Assembly: GCF_023169885.1 (NCBI RefSeq)
Contig: NZ_AP025516.1
Span: forward strand, 1,178,001-1,242,000
Length of the DNA stretch: 64,000 nt
Origin: Desulfofustis limnaeus
Lineage (GTDB): Bacteria > Desulfobacterota > Desulfobulbia > Desulfobulbales > Desulfocapsaceae
Direction of reading: 5' to 3'
Both the position numbers and the translations under genes were made by a program. Positions 17,730 to 26,437 of the stretch are shown one piece after another (positions within the stretch are counted from its first letter, which is position 1; each line of letters begins with the position of its first letter). Under the pieces are notes generated by a model. That model did not search any database and was not told the DNA's origin. It was given only the letters and a program-made list of their open reading frames with translations.

Positions 17730-19529
17730 TTAGAGCCAGATATAGACAAACAGCAGCACGACGATACAGGATATGGCGTAGCCGATGGTCTGCTGAATAT
17801 GACCTCGTTGTACGGCGGTGGCCACCAGCCGGCCGAAGGAGCGCACCGAACGCGCCGATCCGTCAAGCAAGCCGTCGATGGCATGCCAGTCGAACCAGGA
17901 CCAGAACCGGGCGGTGGTCATCAGGGAAACGAGGCCGACAACCCGATACGCCTCTCCCCAGGCGGTGTCGAACCACTGGATCGGGTGTCTGGCCAGCCAC
18001 AGGCATACCTGGCCGCCCCGGCGGTAGAACCAGTCCAGATCGAGGTAGGTGGCGGCCCGGGCGCCGATCCGGTGGCGCAGCAGCACAAAGCCGACACCGG
18101 CAAAAGCAAGGATCTGCAGGGTCTCACTGAGATGGTAGCCGGTATAGGGATGATACGATCCGGCGATATCCTGGTGGGGTAGCAGGGCATAGAGCAGCGG
18201 GTACCAGGTGCCGATGATAAAACAGAGCAGAGCCGCGGCAAGCATGGCCAGCTGCATGTTCCACGGCGGGTCGGCAGCCGCTGCGAAGGACTGTTGATCA
18301 CCCCGGTGGTCGCCGAAAAAGATCAACCAGGGCAGGCGCAGGCCGGCCACCAGAAAGGTGCCGGCGGAGACCATGGTCAACAGGAAGCCCGCCCACAGCA
18401 GGTGCTCCTGGTAACTGGCGGCGATGATCATCGATTTGGAGACGAAACCGGAAAACAGGGGGAAGGCCGATACCGAGATGCCGCCGATAACCATGAACAG
18501 CAAGGTCAGCGGCATCTTTCGGTAGAGGCCGCCGAGCTCGGTGAAGCGTTGCCGGCCGGTCATCTGGATGACGGCGCCGGCCCCCATGAACAGCAAGCCT
18601 TTGTAGAGGATATGGGCGACGGCATGAGCGGTGGCGCCGTTGATCGCCAGGGCCGTGCCGATGCCGACGCCGGCCACCATGTAGCCGACCTGGCTGATGA
18701 TCTCCCAGCCGAGCAGACGGCGGATGTCGTTTTCCAGAAGGGCGTAGATGATGCCGTAGATGGCCATGCCGACGCCGAGGAAGATGAGGATGTCAAAACC
18801 GGCGCAGGCCCGGGCCAGCGTGTAAATGGCGGTCTTGGTGGTAAACGCGCACATGAACACCGAGCCGGTGATGCTGGCCTTGCTGTAGGCGTCCGGGAGC
18901 CAGGAGTGGAACGGGATGACCGCGGCGTTGAGCATCAGCCCGGACATGATCAGCCAGGTGGACAGCCGGGCGTTTTCATAATCGAGCAGGTCGAAGGCCA
19001 GCGAACCGCTGATCTGGTAGTGCATGACGAAACCCATCAACAGCAGCAGGCCGCCGAAGGTATGCACCAGCAGGTAGCGGAAGCCGGCGGCAGGGGCGTC
19101 TTGGTCGTCCCGATTGGTCCAGATGAGAAAGGTGGAGGCAAACGCCATCATTTCCCAAAAGAGAAACAGGCTCAGGTAATCACCGCTGTAGATGGCCCCG
19201 AGTGAACCGGCCACGTAGAACCAGGCCGCCACCTGTTGCCAGACGTTGCGCTCCTGCAGCCCGTAAACGGTGCCGATGATCGCCATCAACGCCATGATGA
19301 AGGCGAAGGCGTTGGACAGCGGGTCGATGCGACCGAAGGTCAGCTGCCAGTCGAGGAAGGCCACCTGCCCATAGACGCCCTGGTGGAAGCCGAGCCAGAC
19401 CACGTTGATGAAGGTGAGCAGCGGTATCAGCACCAGGTAGGGGCGACGGAACGGTTCCCGGATCAGCGGCAGGATCAGGGCGCCGATGATCAGCATCAGG
19501 GCCGGGTGGAAGAAACCGCTAGTTGTCAT
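17730..19529 (-). CDS. Complex I proton-pumping subunit, MrpD/NuoL-like (occupies the nuoL position)
   Basis: 599 residues from the ATG at 19529 (GGAGG about 6 nt upstream). The antiporter core shows LSLFLFWEMMAFASTFLIW (Glu), NAAVIPFHSWLPDAYSKASI and AHILYKGLLFMGAG (Lys). The sequence reads more like MrpD-type Na+/H+ antiporter subunits than classical NuoL. The C-terminal 150 residues, however, hold an amphipathic stretch and a final membrane helix (SCIVVLLFVYIWL), as in NuoL, whose lateral helix braces the pump. The gene overlaps the 82-residue membrane protein gene by 11 nt and precedes nuoM by 21 nt. I infer it replaces NuoL. Confidence 0.85.
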   Translation of the reverse strand: MTTSGFFHPALMLIIGALILPLIREPFRRPYLVLIPLLTFINVVWLGFHQGVYGQVAFLDWQLTFGRIDPLSNAFAFIMALMAIIGTVYGLQERNVWQQVAAWFYVAGSLGAIYSGDYLSLFLFWEMMAFASTFLIWTNRDDQDAPAAGFRYLLVHTFGGLLLLMGFVMHYQISGSLAFDLLDYENARLSTWLIMSGLMLNAAVIPFHSWLPDAYSKASITGSVFMCAFTTKTAIYTLARACAGFDILIFLGVGMAIYGIIYALLENDIRRLLGWEIISQVGYMVAGVGIGTALAINGATAHAVAHILYKGLLFMGAGAVIQMTGRQRFTELGGLYRKMPLTLLFMVIGGISVSAFPLFSGFVSKSMIIAASYQEHLLWAGFLLTMVSAGTFLVAGLRLPWLIFFGDHRGDQQSFAAAADPPWNMQLAMLAAALLCFIIGTWYPLLYALLPHQDIAGSYHPYTGYHLSETLQILAFAGVGFVLLRHRIGARAATYLDLDWFYRRGGQVCLWLARHPIQWFDTAWGEAYRVVGLVSLMTTARFWSWFDWHAIDGLLDGSARSVRSFGRLVATAVQRGHIQQTIGYAISCIVVLLFVYIWL

Positions 19530-19767
19530 AGTAGTCCTCCTCCTGGGCGATGCCGGCACCGGCCAGCCAGCGGGCGACAAAGATCAGGACGATGGCCGAG
19601 AGCAAGCCAAACAGGCTCCAGAAGCCGGGCAGGTAGCGCTCGGCCCAGGTGTGGGCATGCGACGTGTCCACGGTGAGGCTCCAGACGACCACTGCTGCAG
19701 CCAGCCCGTAAAAAGCTGCACGGACGCCACGTTGCCTGGTAAGCAGAAAGTCTATCAATCGTATCAT
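19519..19767 (-). CDS. Small membrane protein inserted in the complex I operon
   Basis: 82 residues, MIRLIDFLL to EEEDYYDN, family not recognised. Two hydrophobic helices lie at about residues 16-31 and 47-66, joined by a short polar loop with a Trp-containing segment, and the tail is acidic. It is locked into the operon: its ATG overlaps the upstream stop by 4 nt (ATGA) and its end overlaps the downstream start by 11 nt. Strict overlap on both sides suggests an accessory or assembly subunit of the membrane arm. A longer open frame reaching 20031 is antisense-like sequence within the upstream gene and is not used. Confidence 0.8.
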   Translation of the reverse strand: MIRLIDFLLTRQRGVRAAFYGLAAAVVVWSLTVDTSHAHTWAERYLPGFWSLFGLLSAIVLIFVARWLAGAGIAQEEDYYDN

Positions 19768-21245
19768 CCGGTTACCGCCTTGACAAAGGACATCATGAAT
19801 TGAGGAAAGATCCCGATGAGCACCGAGATGAAGCAGGCGATCAGGATCGGGATGAGCATGGTCAGCGGTGCCTCCTTGATGGGTGCGCCGGCGCTGGCGG
19901 CGGCCGGCCGGCCGAAAAACGCCTTGTAGGTCACCGGCAGGAAATAGGCGGCGTTGAGCAGTGTCGAGGTCAGCAGCAGCAGCAGGATGCCGATCTGATG
20001 GGCCTGCAGGGAGCCCACCAGCAGCTGCCATTTGGAAATGAAACCGGCCACTGGCGGGGCGCCGATCATCGATAGGGAGGCGACGAAAAAGGCGCCGAAG
20101 GTGAACGGCATGACGCGCCCCAGCCCCTCCATCTCGGAGATGTCTTTTTTATGCGCGGCCACATAAATGGCCCCGGCGCAGAAGAACAGGGTGATCTTGG
20201 CGAAGGCGTGATTGACGATGTGGATCAATCCGCCCTGCACGGCCGCCGGCGTCAGCAGCGCCACGCCCATGATGATATAGCTGAGCTGGCTGACGGTGGA
20301 ATAGGCCAGGCGGGCCTTGAGGTTGTCCTTGGACAGAGCGATGACCGAGGCGATGATGACGGTGAAGCCGACGAAATACGCGGTCGGTATGCCCAGGTTG
20401 AGGGCGGCCATGAGATCGATGCCGAAGACATAGAGCATGACCCTGGTGGTGCAGAAGACGCCGACCTTGACCACGGCGACGGCGTGCAGCAACGCCGAGA
20501 CCGGGGTCGGTGCGACCATGGCGCCGGGCAGCCAGTGGTGAAAAGGCATCACGCCGTTCTTGGCGAAGCCGAAGAGGCAGAAGACGTAGAGCATGACCAC
20601 CAGCGGCTTGCTCACCTCGGGGCTGAAGATACCGCTCTGGATATCGCCGGCGAAATCAAGCGTCCCGGTGAGCACGTAAATCAGGATCATCGCCGGCAGC
20701 AGAAAGGCCTTGGCGGTGGCGGTCAGATAGACCAGGTACTTGCGGCCCCCCTCGTAGCCCTCATCGTCCTGGTGGTGGGCCACCAGTGGGTAGGTGCAGA
20801 TGGAGACGATCTCGTAAAAGAGATACATGGTCAACAGGTTGTCGGCGAACGCCACCCCGATCGCCCCGAAGATGGCCAGGGCGAAGCAGGCGTTGAACCG
20901 GGTCTGGGCATGCTCCTTGAGCCCGCGCATGTAGCCGAGCGAGTAGTAGACGGCGATCGTCCACAGCGAGGAGGCTACCAGGGCGAAGATCATCGACATG
21001 GCGTCGGCCCGCAGGGTGATGGTCAGGTTGGGCAGCAGTTCGAAGATCTGGAAATAGAGCGTCTTGCCCTGCAGGACGGCGGGGATCATGGAGGCCACCA
21101 CCAGCAGCAGGATGATCGAGGAGATGGAGGAAATGGCCTCCCTGACGTTTTCTTCCGCGCCCTTGAGCATGACGCCGATGGCGCCGAGCAGCGGGATGAG
21201 CAGGGCGATGACCAGTTTGCTGGAGACGATGATTGAGGCGTCCAT
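19764..21245 (-). CDS. Additional antiporter-like complex I subunit, MrpD-like
   Basis: 493 residues, about 14 transmembrane helices. The antiporter signatures are LLTMYLFYEIVSICTYPLVAH (Glu), FGFAKNGVMPFHHWLPGAMVAPTP (Lys plus HHWLP) and HAVAVVKVGVFCTTRV. Two antiporter-like genes of MrpD type, together with nuoM and nuoN, give four pump-like subunits instead of the usual three. It sits 7 nt after nuoK and overlaps the small membrane gene by 4 nt, so it is an integral part of the operon. Confidence 0.88.
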   Translation of the reverse strand: MDASIIVSSKLVIALLIPLLGAIGVMLKGAEENVREAISSISSIILLLVVASMIPAVLQGKTLYFQIFELLPNLTITLRADAMSMIFALVASSLWTIAVYYSLGYMRGLKEHAQTRFNACFALAIFGAIGVAFADNLLTMYLFYEIVSICTYPLVAHHQDDEGYEGGRKYLVYLTATAKAFLLPAMILIYVLTGTLDFAGDIQSGIFSPEVSKPLVVMLYVFCLFGFAKNGVMPFHHWLPGAMVAPTPVSALLHAVAVVKVGVFCTTRVMLYVFGIDLMAALNLGIPTAYFVGFTVIIASVIALSKDNLKARLAYSTVSQLSYIIMGVALLTPAAVQGGLIHIVNHAFAKITLFFCAGAIYVAAHKKDISEMEGLGRVMPFTFGAFFVASLSMIGAPPVAGFISKWQLLVGSLQAHQIGILLLLLTSTLLNAAYFLPVTYKAFFGRPAAASAGAPIKEAPLTMLIPILIACFISVLIGIFPQFMMSFVKAVTG

Positions 21246-21252
21246 ACCAACG

Positions 21253-21579
21253 TTATCCTCTCAGGTTGATCAGGTCTTCGGTGTCGACCGTCTTATGGTG
21301 CCGATACACGGCAATGGCGATGCTCAGGCCGATGGCGGCCTCGGCAGCGGCGATGGCCATGATGAACAGGGCGAAGATCTGACCGACCGACGGGTCGGGG
21401 GCGACGAAGCGGTTGAACGCCATGAAGTTGACGGAGACCCCGGCCAGCATCAGCTCCGCGGCGATCAACATGCCGATCAGCGTACGCCGGGTGACCAGTC
21501 CGTAGACACCCAGGCCGAAGATCATGGCGCCGAAGACCAGGTAGGTGGTCAGGTACTGATGGATGGTCAGCAGACTCAT
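21253..21579 (-). CDS. nuoK: NADH-quinone oxidoreductase subunit K
   Basis: Three-helix membrane subunit of complex I homologous to MrpC. The product is 108 residues from the ATG at 21579. It contains LIGMLIAAELMLAGVSVNFM with the conserved membrane Glu, and AIAAAEAAIGLSIAIAVYR with the second conserved Glu. It overlaps the nuoJ end by 4 nt. The open frame upstream of 21579 is only nuoJ read in another frame. Confidence 0.94.
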   Translation of the reverse strand: MSLLTIHQYLTTYLVFGAMIFGLGVYGLVTRRTLIGMLIAAELMLAGVSVNFMAFNRFVAPDPSVGQIFALFIMAIAAAEAAIGLSIAIAVYRHHKTVDTEDLINLRG

Positions 21580-22124
21580 AACCGGCTCCTTCCGCCGCGG
21601 GCGATGACGATGGCCCCTATGATGGCGATCAGCAGGACGATGGAGATCAACTCGAAAACCATGGAATAGGTAGTGAGTAGGTGCATCCCGATATCTCGGA
21701 CCGAGCCGCCGGCCTCCTTGGCAAAGACCGGCCATTCGGTGCGCAGGGCCAGCGCAGTCATGGCGCCGAAGACCAGGGCGGCGATGAGAAAGCCGATGGG
21801 ACCGGAGAGCACATTGGTGGGGCCGGTCTTGCGTTTCTGCTCCGGGGCGGCCAGCATGATGGCAAAGGAGATGGTCACACAGATGGCCCCCACGTAGATG
21901 AGAATCTGCATCATCGCCATGAACGGCGAGTTGAGGAAGTAGTAGAACCCGGCCACGCCGGTGAAACAGACGATGACGCCGGCCAGGGCGCGTACCAATC
22001 GGTCGGCGGTGGCGGCAATGACGCCGCCGGCCAGGGTCAGCCCGAACATGACCAAAAACACCAGGCCGATCAGGCCGTCGGCACTGAACAGACGCGGGTC
22101 GGTGACTACGGCGGCAACATTCAT
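21576..22124 (-). CDS. nuoJ: NADH-quinone oxidoreductase subunit J
   Basis: Membrane subunit of complex I next to the quinone channel; 182 residues, five predicted helices. FYYFLNSPFMAMMQILIYVGAI is the conserved NuoJ helix-3 region, whose conformational change couples quinone reduction to pumping. Its start and stop overlap nuoI and nuoK by 4 nt each. Confidence 0.93.
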   Translation of the reverse strand: MNVAAVVTDPRLFSADGLIGLVFLVMFGLTLAGGVIAATADRLVRALAGVIVCFTGVAGFYYFLNSPFMAMMQILIYVGAICVTISFAIMLAAPEQKRKTGPTNVLSGPIGFLIAALVFGAMTALALRTEWPVFAKEAGGSVRDIGMHLLTTYSMVFELISIVLLIAIIGAIVIARGGRSRL

Positions 22125-22561
22125 GATTGCTGTTCCTTCAGTCTGGCCATGAGATCGAAGATGAAATCCTCTTTGCGGGTGCTGGCCAGATTATATTCGT
22201 TGGAGAACCTGATGGCGTTGAAATTGCACGATTCGACGCAGGAGCCGCACAGCGAACAGGTGGTAAAGTCGAGCCGGTAGCCGGTCAGCACCTTTTTCTT
22301 GCTCCCTTCCGGCTTCTCGCTGGTGATGGTGATGCAGTTCGACGGGCAGGCCCGTTCGCACATCCCACAGACCACGCAGTTGGTGCCGCCCTCGTCGCCG
22401 GGGATCAACTCGATATGGCCGCGATAGCGGCGGTACATGGGCACCGATTGGTGTGGATAGTTGAGGGTGACCGGCCGTTTAGGGAACTCTTTGAGGGTCA
22501 CCCACATCCCGTCGATCAGGCTCTTGGTACCGCTGAACAATTCGGAGAAATAACCGCCCAT
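22121..22561 (-). CDS. nuoI: NADH-quinone oxidoreductase subunit I
   Basis: Carries two [4Fe-4S] clusters (N6a/N6b) in the peripheral arm, passing electrons toward NuoB. The product is 146 residues with CVVCGMCERACP and CSLCGSCVESC, the two ferredoxin-type cysteine sets. The ATG at 22561 starts 2 nt after the nuoH stop. With NuoEFG absent from this operon, NuoI and NuoB are the only Fe-S subunits visible, so the input partner must bind here or at NuoCD. Confidence 0.94.
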   Translation of the reverse strand: MGGYFSELFSGTKSLIDGMWVTLKEFPKRPVTLNYPHQSVPMYRRYRGHIELIPGDEGGTNCVVCGMCERACPSNCITITSEKPEGSKKKVLTGYRLDFTTCSLCGSCVESCNFNAIRFSNEYNLASTRKEDFIFDLMARLKEQQS

Positions 22562-22563
22562 GA

Positions 22564-23580
22564 TCAGAACACCTTCAGTAATGCCGCAGTAAGCAGCAGG
22601 TTGAACAGGGAAATGGGGATCAGGTACTTCCACGACAGGTTGAGCAGGCCGTAGATGGTGGTACGGGGGAAGGTCCAGCGGATCCAGATGAAGACGAAGA
22701 TGATCAGGTAGATTTTCAACAGGAACCAACCGACGTTATGGGTCAGCGGGAAGAAACCCAAATCACCGAACGGACAGGACCAGCCTCCGAGAAAGAGAAT
22801 GGTGGTCAAGCAGGCGCCGATGACGATGTTGGCGTATTCGCCCATGAAGAACAGGCCGAACCCCATGCTCGAGTATTCGGTGTGGAACCCGGCCACCAGC
22901 TCGCTCTCCGCTTCGCCGAGGTCGAACGGGGCCCGGTTCGTTTCCGCCACCGAGCAGACAAAGAGGATGAGAAACGATACCGGCATCAGCAGGTTGAAGC
23001 CCACGTCGGCCTGTAGAGGCCAGATATGCCAGGCCCAGATGCCGTCGAGCTGGCGGGTGGCGATGTCGGTGAGGTTGAGCGAGCCGCTGATCATGACCAC
23101 GGTGATGGTGGTGATCATCAGGGGAATCTCGTAGGCCACCGCCTGGGAGACGGCGCGTACCGATGAGATCATCGAGTACTTGTTGCGCGAACTCCACCCG
23201 GCCACCAGCAGGGACATGCTGCCCAAGGCCGCGAAGGCGAAGATGAGCAACACCCCCACCTCGATCGGGTGGGCGACAATCGAGCTGCTGAAGGGGATGG
23301 TGACGAAGCTGACCAGGGCCGGGAACATGGCCAGCACCGGAGCGGTGATGAACACCGCCTTGTCCACCCCGCCGGGGACGAGCAGCTGCTTGGTCATCAG
23401 CTTGATGCCGTCGGGTATCGGCTGCAGCAAGCCCCACGGCCCGTTTTCCATGGGGCCGGGACGGCGTTGGAAAAAAGCGGCGCCCTTGCGTTCGGCATAG
23501 ACCAGGTAGGCGGCGTTGAGTGCGACGAAGCAGATGACGACGAATACCGCCAGGATCACGTTGAACAGGGTGAGACTCAT
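22564..23580 (-). CDS. nuoH: NADH-quinone oxidoreductase subunit H
   Basis: Membrane subunit that forms the quinone-binding chamber with NuoB and NuoD; 338 residues, eight helices. Family signatures are YAERKGAAFFQRRPGPM near the N-terminus and CSVAETNRAPFDLGEAESEL in the acidic loop. GGAGGG lies upstream of the ATG at 23580. It is 12 nt after nuoD. Confidence 0.95.
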   Translation of the reverse strand: MSLTLFNVILAVFVVICFVALNAAYLVYAERKGAAFFQRRPGPMENGPWGLLQPIPDGIKLMTKQLLVPGGVDKAVFITAPVLAMFPALVSFVTIPFSSSIVAHPIEVGVLLIFAFAALGSMSLLVAGWSSRNKYSMISSVRAVSQAVAYEIPLMITTITVVMISGSLNLTDIATRQLDGIWAWHIWPLQADVGFNLLMPVSFLILFVCSVAETNRAPFDLGEAESELVAGFHTEYSSMGFGLFFMGEYANIVIGACLTTILFLGGWSCPFGDLGFFPLTHNVGWFLLKIYLIIFVFIWIRWTFPRTTIYGLLNLSWKYLIPISLFNLLLTAALLKVF

Positions 23581-23592
23581 GCCAGGCCCTCC

Positions 23593-24714
23593 TTACCGAT
23601 CCATTTCCGGGATAACCAGGTCGAGACTGCCCATGAAGGCGAGGGCGTCGGCAATCAACATGCCGCGACAGGCCTCATCGAACAGGTGCATATTCGAATA
23701 GGTGGGCGACCGGAGTTTGAGCCGGTAGGCGTTCTTGCCGCCGTCGCTCACCAGTCGGATGCCGAAATTGCCGCGGGCCGTTTCCACCGCGGCATAATAA
23801 TCACCGGGCGGCGGCTTGATGGTCTTCGGTTTCTTCTCCGGGTTGACCGGTCCGTCGGGCAACCGGTCGAGGGCCTGTTCGATGATGCGCAGCGATTGCT
23901 CAATCTCTTCCATGCGCACCAGATAGCGGGCGTAGGAGTCCCCTTCGGTGAAGACCGGGACCTCGAAATCGAACCGGTCATAGATGGAATAGGGTTCGTT
24001 GCGCCGCACGTCGTAATTGATGCCCGAGCCCCGTGCCACCGGGCCGGTGGCGCCGTAGCGCTGACACATGTCCTGGTCCACCAGGCCATGTCCCTTGAGC
24101 CGCTTCATCAGGATGATGTTGTCGGTGACCAGCTTTTTGTACATCTTCAGCTCCCGGCGCATCCGCTTGATGAAGGCGCGGGTGCCGACGATGAAGGCGT
24201 CGTCGATGTCGTTGTACAGGCCGCCGAAACGAAAGTAGCAGTAGGTGAGCCGGGAGCCGGTGACCGACTCGAGCAGATCGAGAATCTGTTCACGATCGTC
24301 GAAACAATACATCAGCGGTGTGAAGCCGCCCAGGTCGAGGACGTAGGCGCCAAGCCAGACCAGATGCGAGGAGATACGGTTGAGTTCGACGGTGATCACC
24401 CGGATGTACTCGGCCCGTTCCGGCACCTCGATGGCGCAGGCCCGCTCGACGACGAGGGCGTAGCCGTGGTTGAAGGCCATGGCCGACAGATAATCGAGCC
24501 GGCTCAGGTTCGGCCAGTACTGAGCGTAGGTCCGGTTTTCGGCCATCTTTTCATGCATGCGGTGGATATAGCCGAGGACCGTTTCCGCTCGGTAGATGTA
24601 TTCCCCGTCCATGGTCATTTTCACCCGCAGCACCCCGTGGGTGGCAGGATGCTGGGGGCCGACGTTGAGAACGAAGGTCTCGTCCGGCTGCAGTTCGATC
24701 AGCTGCTCGCTCAT
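23593..24714 (-). CDS. nuoD: NADH-quinone oxidoreductase subunit D (49-kDa type)
   Basis: Forms the quinone-reduction site with NuoB; related to NiFe-hydrogenase large subunits. The product is 373 residues. It shows NVGPQHPATHGVLRV (quinone-site loop with His), ETVLGYIHRMHEKMAENRTY and LVIPEMDR at the C-terminus. It is not fused to NuoC; the two genes overlap by 4 nt. Confidence 0.95.
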   Translation of the reverse strand: MSEQLIELQPDETFVLNVGPQHPATHGVLRVKMTMDGEYIYRAETVLGYIHRMHEKMAENRTYAQYWPNLSRLDYLSAMAFNHGYALVVERACAIEVPERAEYIRVITVELNRISSHLVWLGAYVLDLGGFTPLMYCFDDREQILDLLESVTGSRLTYCYFRFGGLYNDIDDAFIVGTRAFIKRMRRELKMYKKLVTDNIILMKRLKGHGLVDQDMCQRYGATGPVARGSGINYDVRRNEPYSIYDRFDFEVPVFTEGDSYARYLVRMEEIEQSLRIIEQALDRLPDGPVNPEKKPKTIKPPPGDYYAAVETARGNFGIRLVSDGGKNAYRLKLRSPTYSNMHLFDEACRGMLIADALAFMGSLDLVIPEMDR

Positions 24715-25217
24715 GCGCTAAAATCCTTGAGGAGAGGATGAAAATCGGCGTCTTCCGGCAACAGCAGAGGGATCAGGTGGGGATGGCCGGTGAACACGAT
24801 GCCGAAAAAGTCGTGTGTCTCACGTTCGTGCCAGTTGGCACCGGTGTAGATCGGGGTAATGGTCGGCAGCTGCGGGTTATCGCGCGGAATCCTGACCCGA
24901 ATCGCCACCCGGCAGCAGTCGAAGTCGTAACGACTGAAATCGTAGACGGCCTCCAATTCGTTATCGGCGATCCAGTCCACACCGGTGATCGATTCCAGGT
25001 AATAGCCGAGAGTGAACATGATTCGGGCCGCTTCCGGCAGCTGCTCGGGCGCGATCTTGGCGTCGAGATGCGTACCGCATTGGCGGTAGTCCCGCTCGAT
25101 GACGCCGAGCGGTCGCGGGCCGGTCTCCTCGCCGCTTTGCTCATTTGCGGCCGATGCGGCGATGGCGCCGCCGAACAGGGTGGAGATGGCTTCTAAGGTG
25201 GTCGCTCTGCTACTCAT
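24711..25217 (-). CDS. nuoC: NADH-quinone oxidoreductase subunit C (30-kDa type)
   Basis: Structural subunit of the complex I peripheral arm; 168 residues. The conserved ending NWHERETHDFFGIVFTGHPHL and RLLLPEDADFHPL-like segment (LIPLLLPEDADFHPLLKDF) identify it. It overlaps nuoD by 4 nt and follows nuoB after 36 nt. Confidence 0.94.
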   Translation of the reverse strand: MSSRATTLEAISTLFGGAIAASAANEQSGEETGPRPLGVIERDYRQCGTHLDAKIAPEQLPEAARIMFTLGYYLESITGVDWIADNELEAVYDFSRYDFDCCRVAIRVRIPRDNPQLPTITPIYTGANWHERETHDFFGIVFTGHPHLIPLLLPEDADFHPLLKDFSA

Positions 25218-25253
25218 GGGTTTTCCGAGGTCCTCAGTGGTGAAGGCTGTGAA

Positions 25254-25784
25254 TCAAATGTCGCGCCACTGCGGCTTGACCTTGGGCCAGCGACGCCAGC
25301 CGGTGATTTTGTGCTCGAGTTCGATGATTCCTTCAATAAGAGCTTCCGGGCGGGGAGGGCAACCGGGCACATAGACGTCGACCGGCAGGAACTGATCGAC
25401 CCCTTCAATGATGCCGTATTGACCGGGGTAGACAAAAGGCCCGCCGGAAATCGCGCAGTTGCCGAGGGCGATGACCCATTTCGGCTCCGGCATCTGGTCG
25501 TACAGGGTCTTGATGCCCGGGGCCATCTTCTTGGATACGGTACCGGCCACGATCATCAGGTCGCTCTGCCGCGGCGAGGGGCGAAATACCTCGGCGCCGA
25601 ACCGCGACAGGTCGAACCGGGCCGCACCGGTCCCCATCATCTCAATGGCGCAGCAGGCGATACCAAAGGTCAACGGCCACAGTGAGTTGGCCCGGCATAG
25701 ATTGATCACCTGATCGGCGACGGCGAATTGGACAAGCGATGCCGGGACCGTGTCTAAGGACGGCGATACGTCTTGCGTTCCCAC
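25254..25784 (-). CDS. nuoB: NADH-quinone oxidoreductase subunit B
   Basis: Holds the terminal [4Fe-4S] cluster N2 that reduces quinone. The ligands are visible as the tandem Cys pair in [11 protein letters not shown], one Cys in [10 protein letters not shown] and one in VPGCPPRPE. The frame is open from an ATG at 25805, but that start has no ribosome-binding site and would overlap nuoA by 52 nt. A GTG at 25784 has GGGGG 7 nt upstream and is preferred (176 residues); the overlap with nuoA is then 31 nt. The exact start is uncertain, the identity is not. Confidence 0.93.
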   Translation of the reverse strand: MGTQDVSPSLDTVPASLVQFAVADQVINLCRANSLWPLTFGIACCAIEMMGTGAARFDLSRFGAEVFRPSPRQSDLMIVAGTVSKKMAPGIKTLYDQMPEPKWVIALGNCAISGGPFVYPGQYGIIEGVDQFLPVDVYVPGCPPRPEALIEGIIELEHKITGWRRWPKVKPQWRDI

Positions 25785-26167
25785 TTGAAAACCCCCTTTA
25801 CCCATGCATAGACGACGGCGAGCGATAAGATACCGACGAACAGGACGATCTCGATCAAGTCTCGAATGACGAACATCTCGTCGTTGTAAGCGAGGACAAC
25901 CGGAAAGAGAAACAGGACATCAACGTCGAAAGCGAGGAAGATCAAGGCGTAGAGATAAAAGACGATGCCGTAGCGGATCCAGCTGTCGCCGATGGGATCC
26001 ATGCCGCACTCGATATACTGATCGCGTCTGCCGCTGACCTGCCGGGTCTTGCGAGGCATGAGCAGATAAACGAGAAGGATCGGCCCGAGGGCGAAAGAAA
26101 GGCCGCCAAGGATAAAGGCGGTGAGCCAGAGAATGTCGTCCCGGTACTGAAAAACCGAAAAGTCCAT
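25754..26167 (-). CDS. nuoA: NADH-quinone oxidoreductase subunit A
   Basis: Small membrane subunit at the junction of the two arms of complex I; 137 residues, three helices. Signatures are [16 protein letters not shown] (the conserved loop with Cys) and [15 protein letters not shown]. Start at 26167 has GGGAGAG about 6 nt upstream; an ATG at 26173 is possible. It is the first gene of the operon, 61 nt after the predicted transcription start. Confidence 0.94.
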   Translation of the reverse strand: MDFSVFQYRDDILWLTAFILGGLSFALGPILLVYLLMPRKTRQVSGRRDQYIECGMDPIGDSWIRYGIVFYLYALIFLAFDVDVLFLFPVVLAYNDEMFVIRDLIEIVLFVGILSLAVVYAWVKGVFKWERKTYRRP

Positions 26168-26234
26168 GCGCATCTCTCCCTGATCGTGTATGAAACAGCC
26201 ACCACGATATTGAACCATCGCTAGAAACAAAGTA

Positions 26235-26263
26235 ATAATAAAAAAGGTTTATTGTTGTGTCAA
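26235..26263 (-). promoter_or_regulatory. Strong sigma70-type promoter of the nuo operon
   Basis: On the minus strand: perfect TTGACA (26263-26258), 17-nt spacer, TATTAT (26240-26235, five of six matches), in an AT-rich patch unlike the surrounding GC-rich DNA. The predicted start is near 26228. Confidence 0.82.
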
Positions 26264-26276
26264 ATTTATTTTAATA

Positions 26277-26393
26277 TCACGAAGTGACTGGTTTTTTTTA
26301 TGAGGTCACCGATGCAGGGGAAAATGACGTTTGTTCCGAAAACTATTTTTGAAAGAAGGTATAATGTGATATGATTGCTGACGGCATTGTCAG
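26277..26393. promoter_or_regulatory. Candidate operator sites between nuoA and the LysR gene
   Basis: Two dyads lie in the divergent intergenic region: TCAC-GAA-GTGA at 26277-26287, 14 bp upstream of the nuo -35 box, and CTGAC-N6-GTCAG at 26378-26393, before the LysR gene. A TATAAT at 26360-26365 could be the LysR -10 box, without a clear -35. Placement fits LysR-type control of both directions, but no binding motif is known to me. Confidence 0.4.
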
Positions 26394-26437
26394 TATTTGC
26401 GATACAATTAATCAATGGAATTGAACTAGGGGCAGAC

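Noticed and set aside
16632-18182. 516-codon open frame opposite nuoM and the MrpD/NuoL-like gene
   Set aside because: Antisense to two overlapping membrane-protein genes and dominated by Gln/Asp/Gly/His from reading Leu/Val/Ile/Ala codons backwards.
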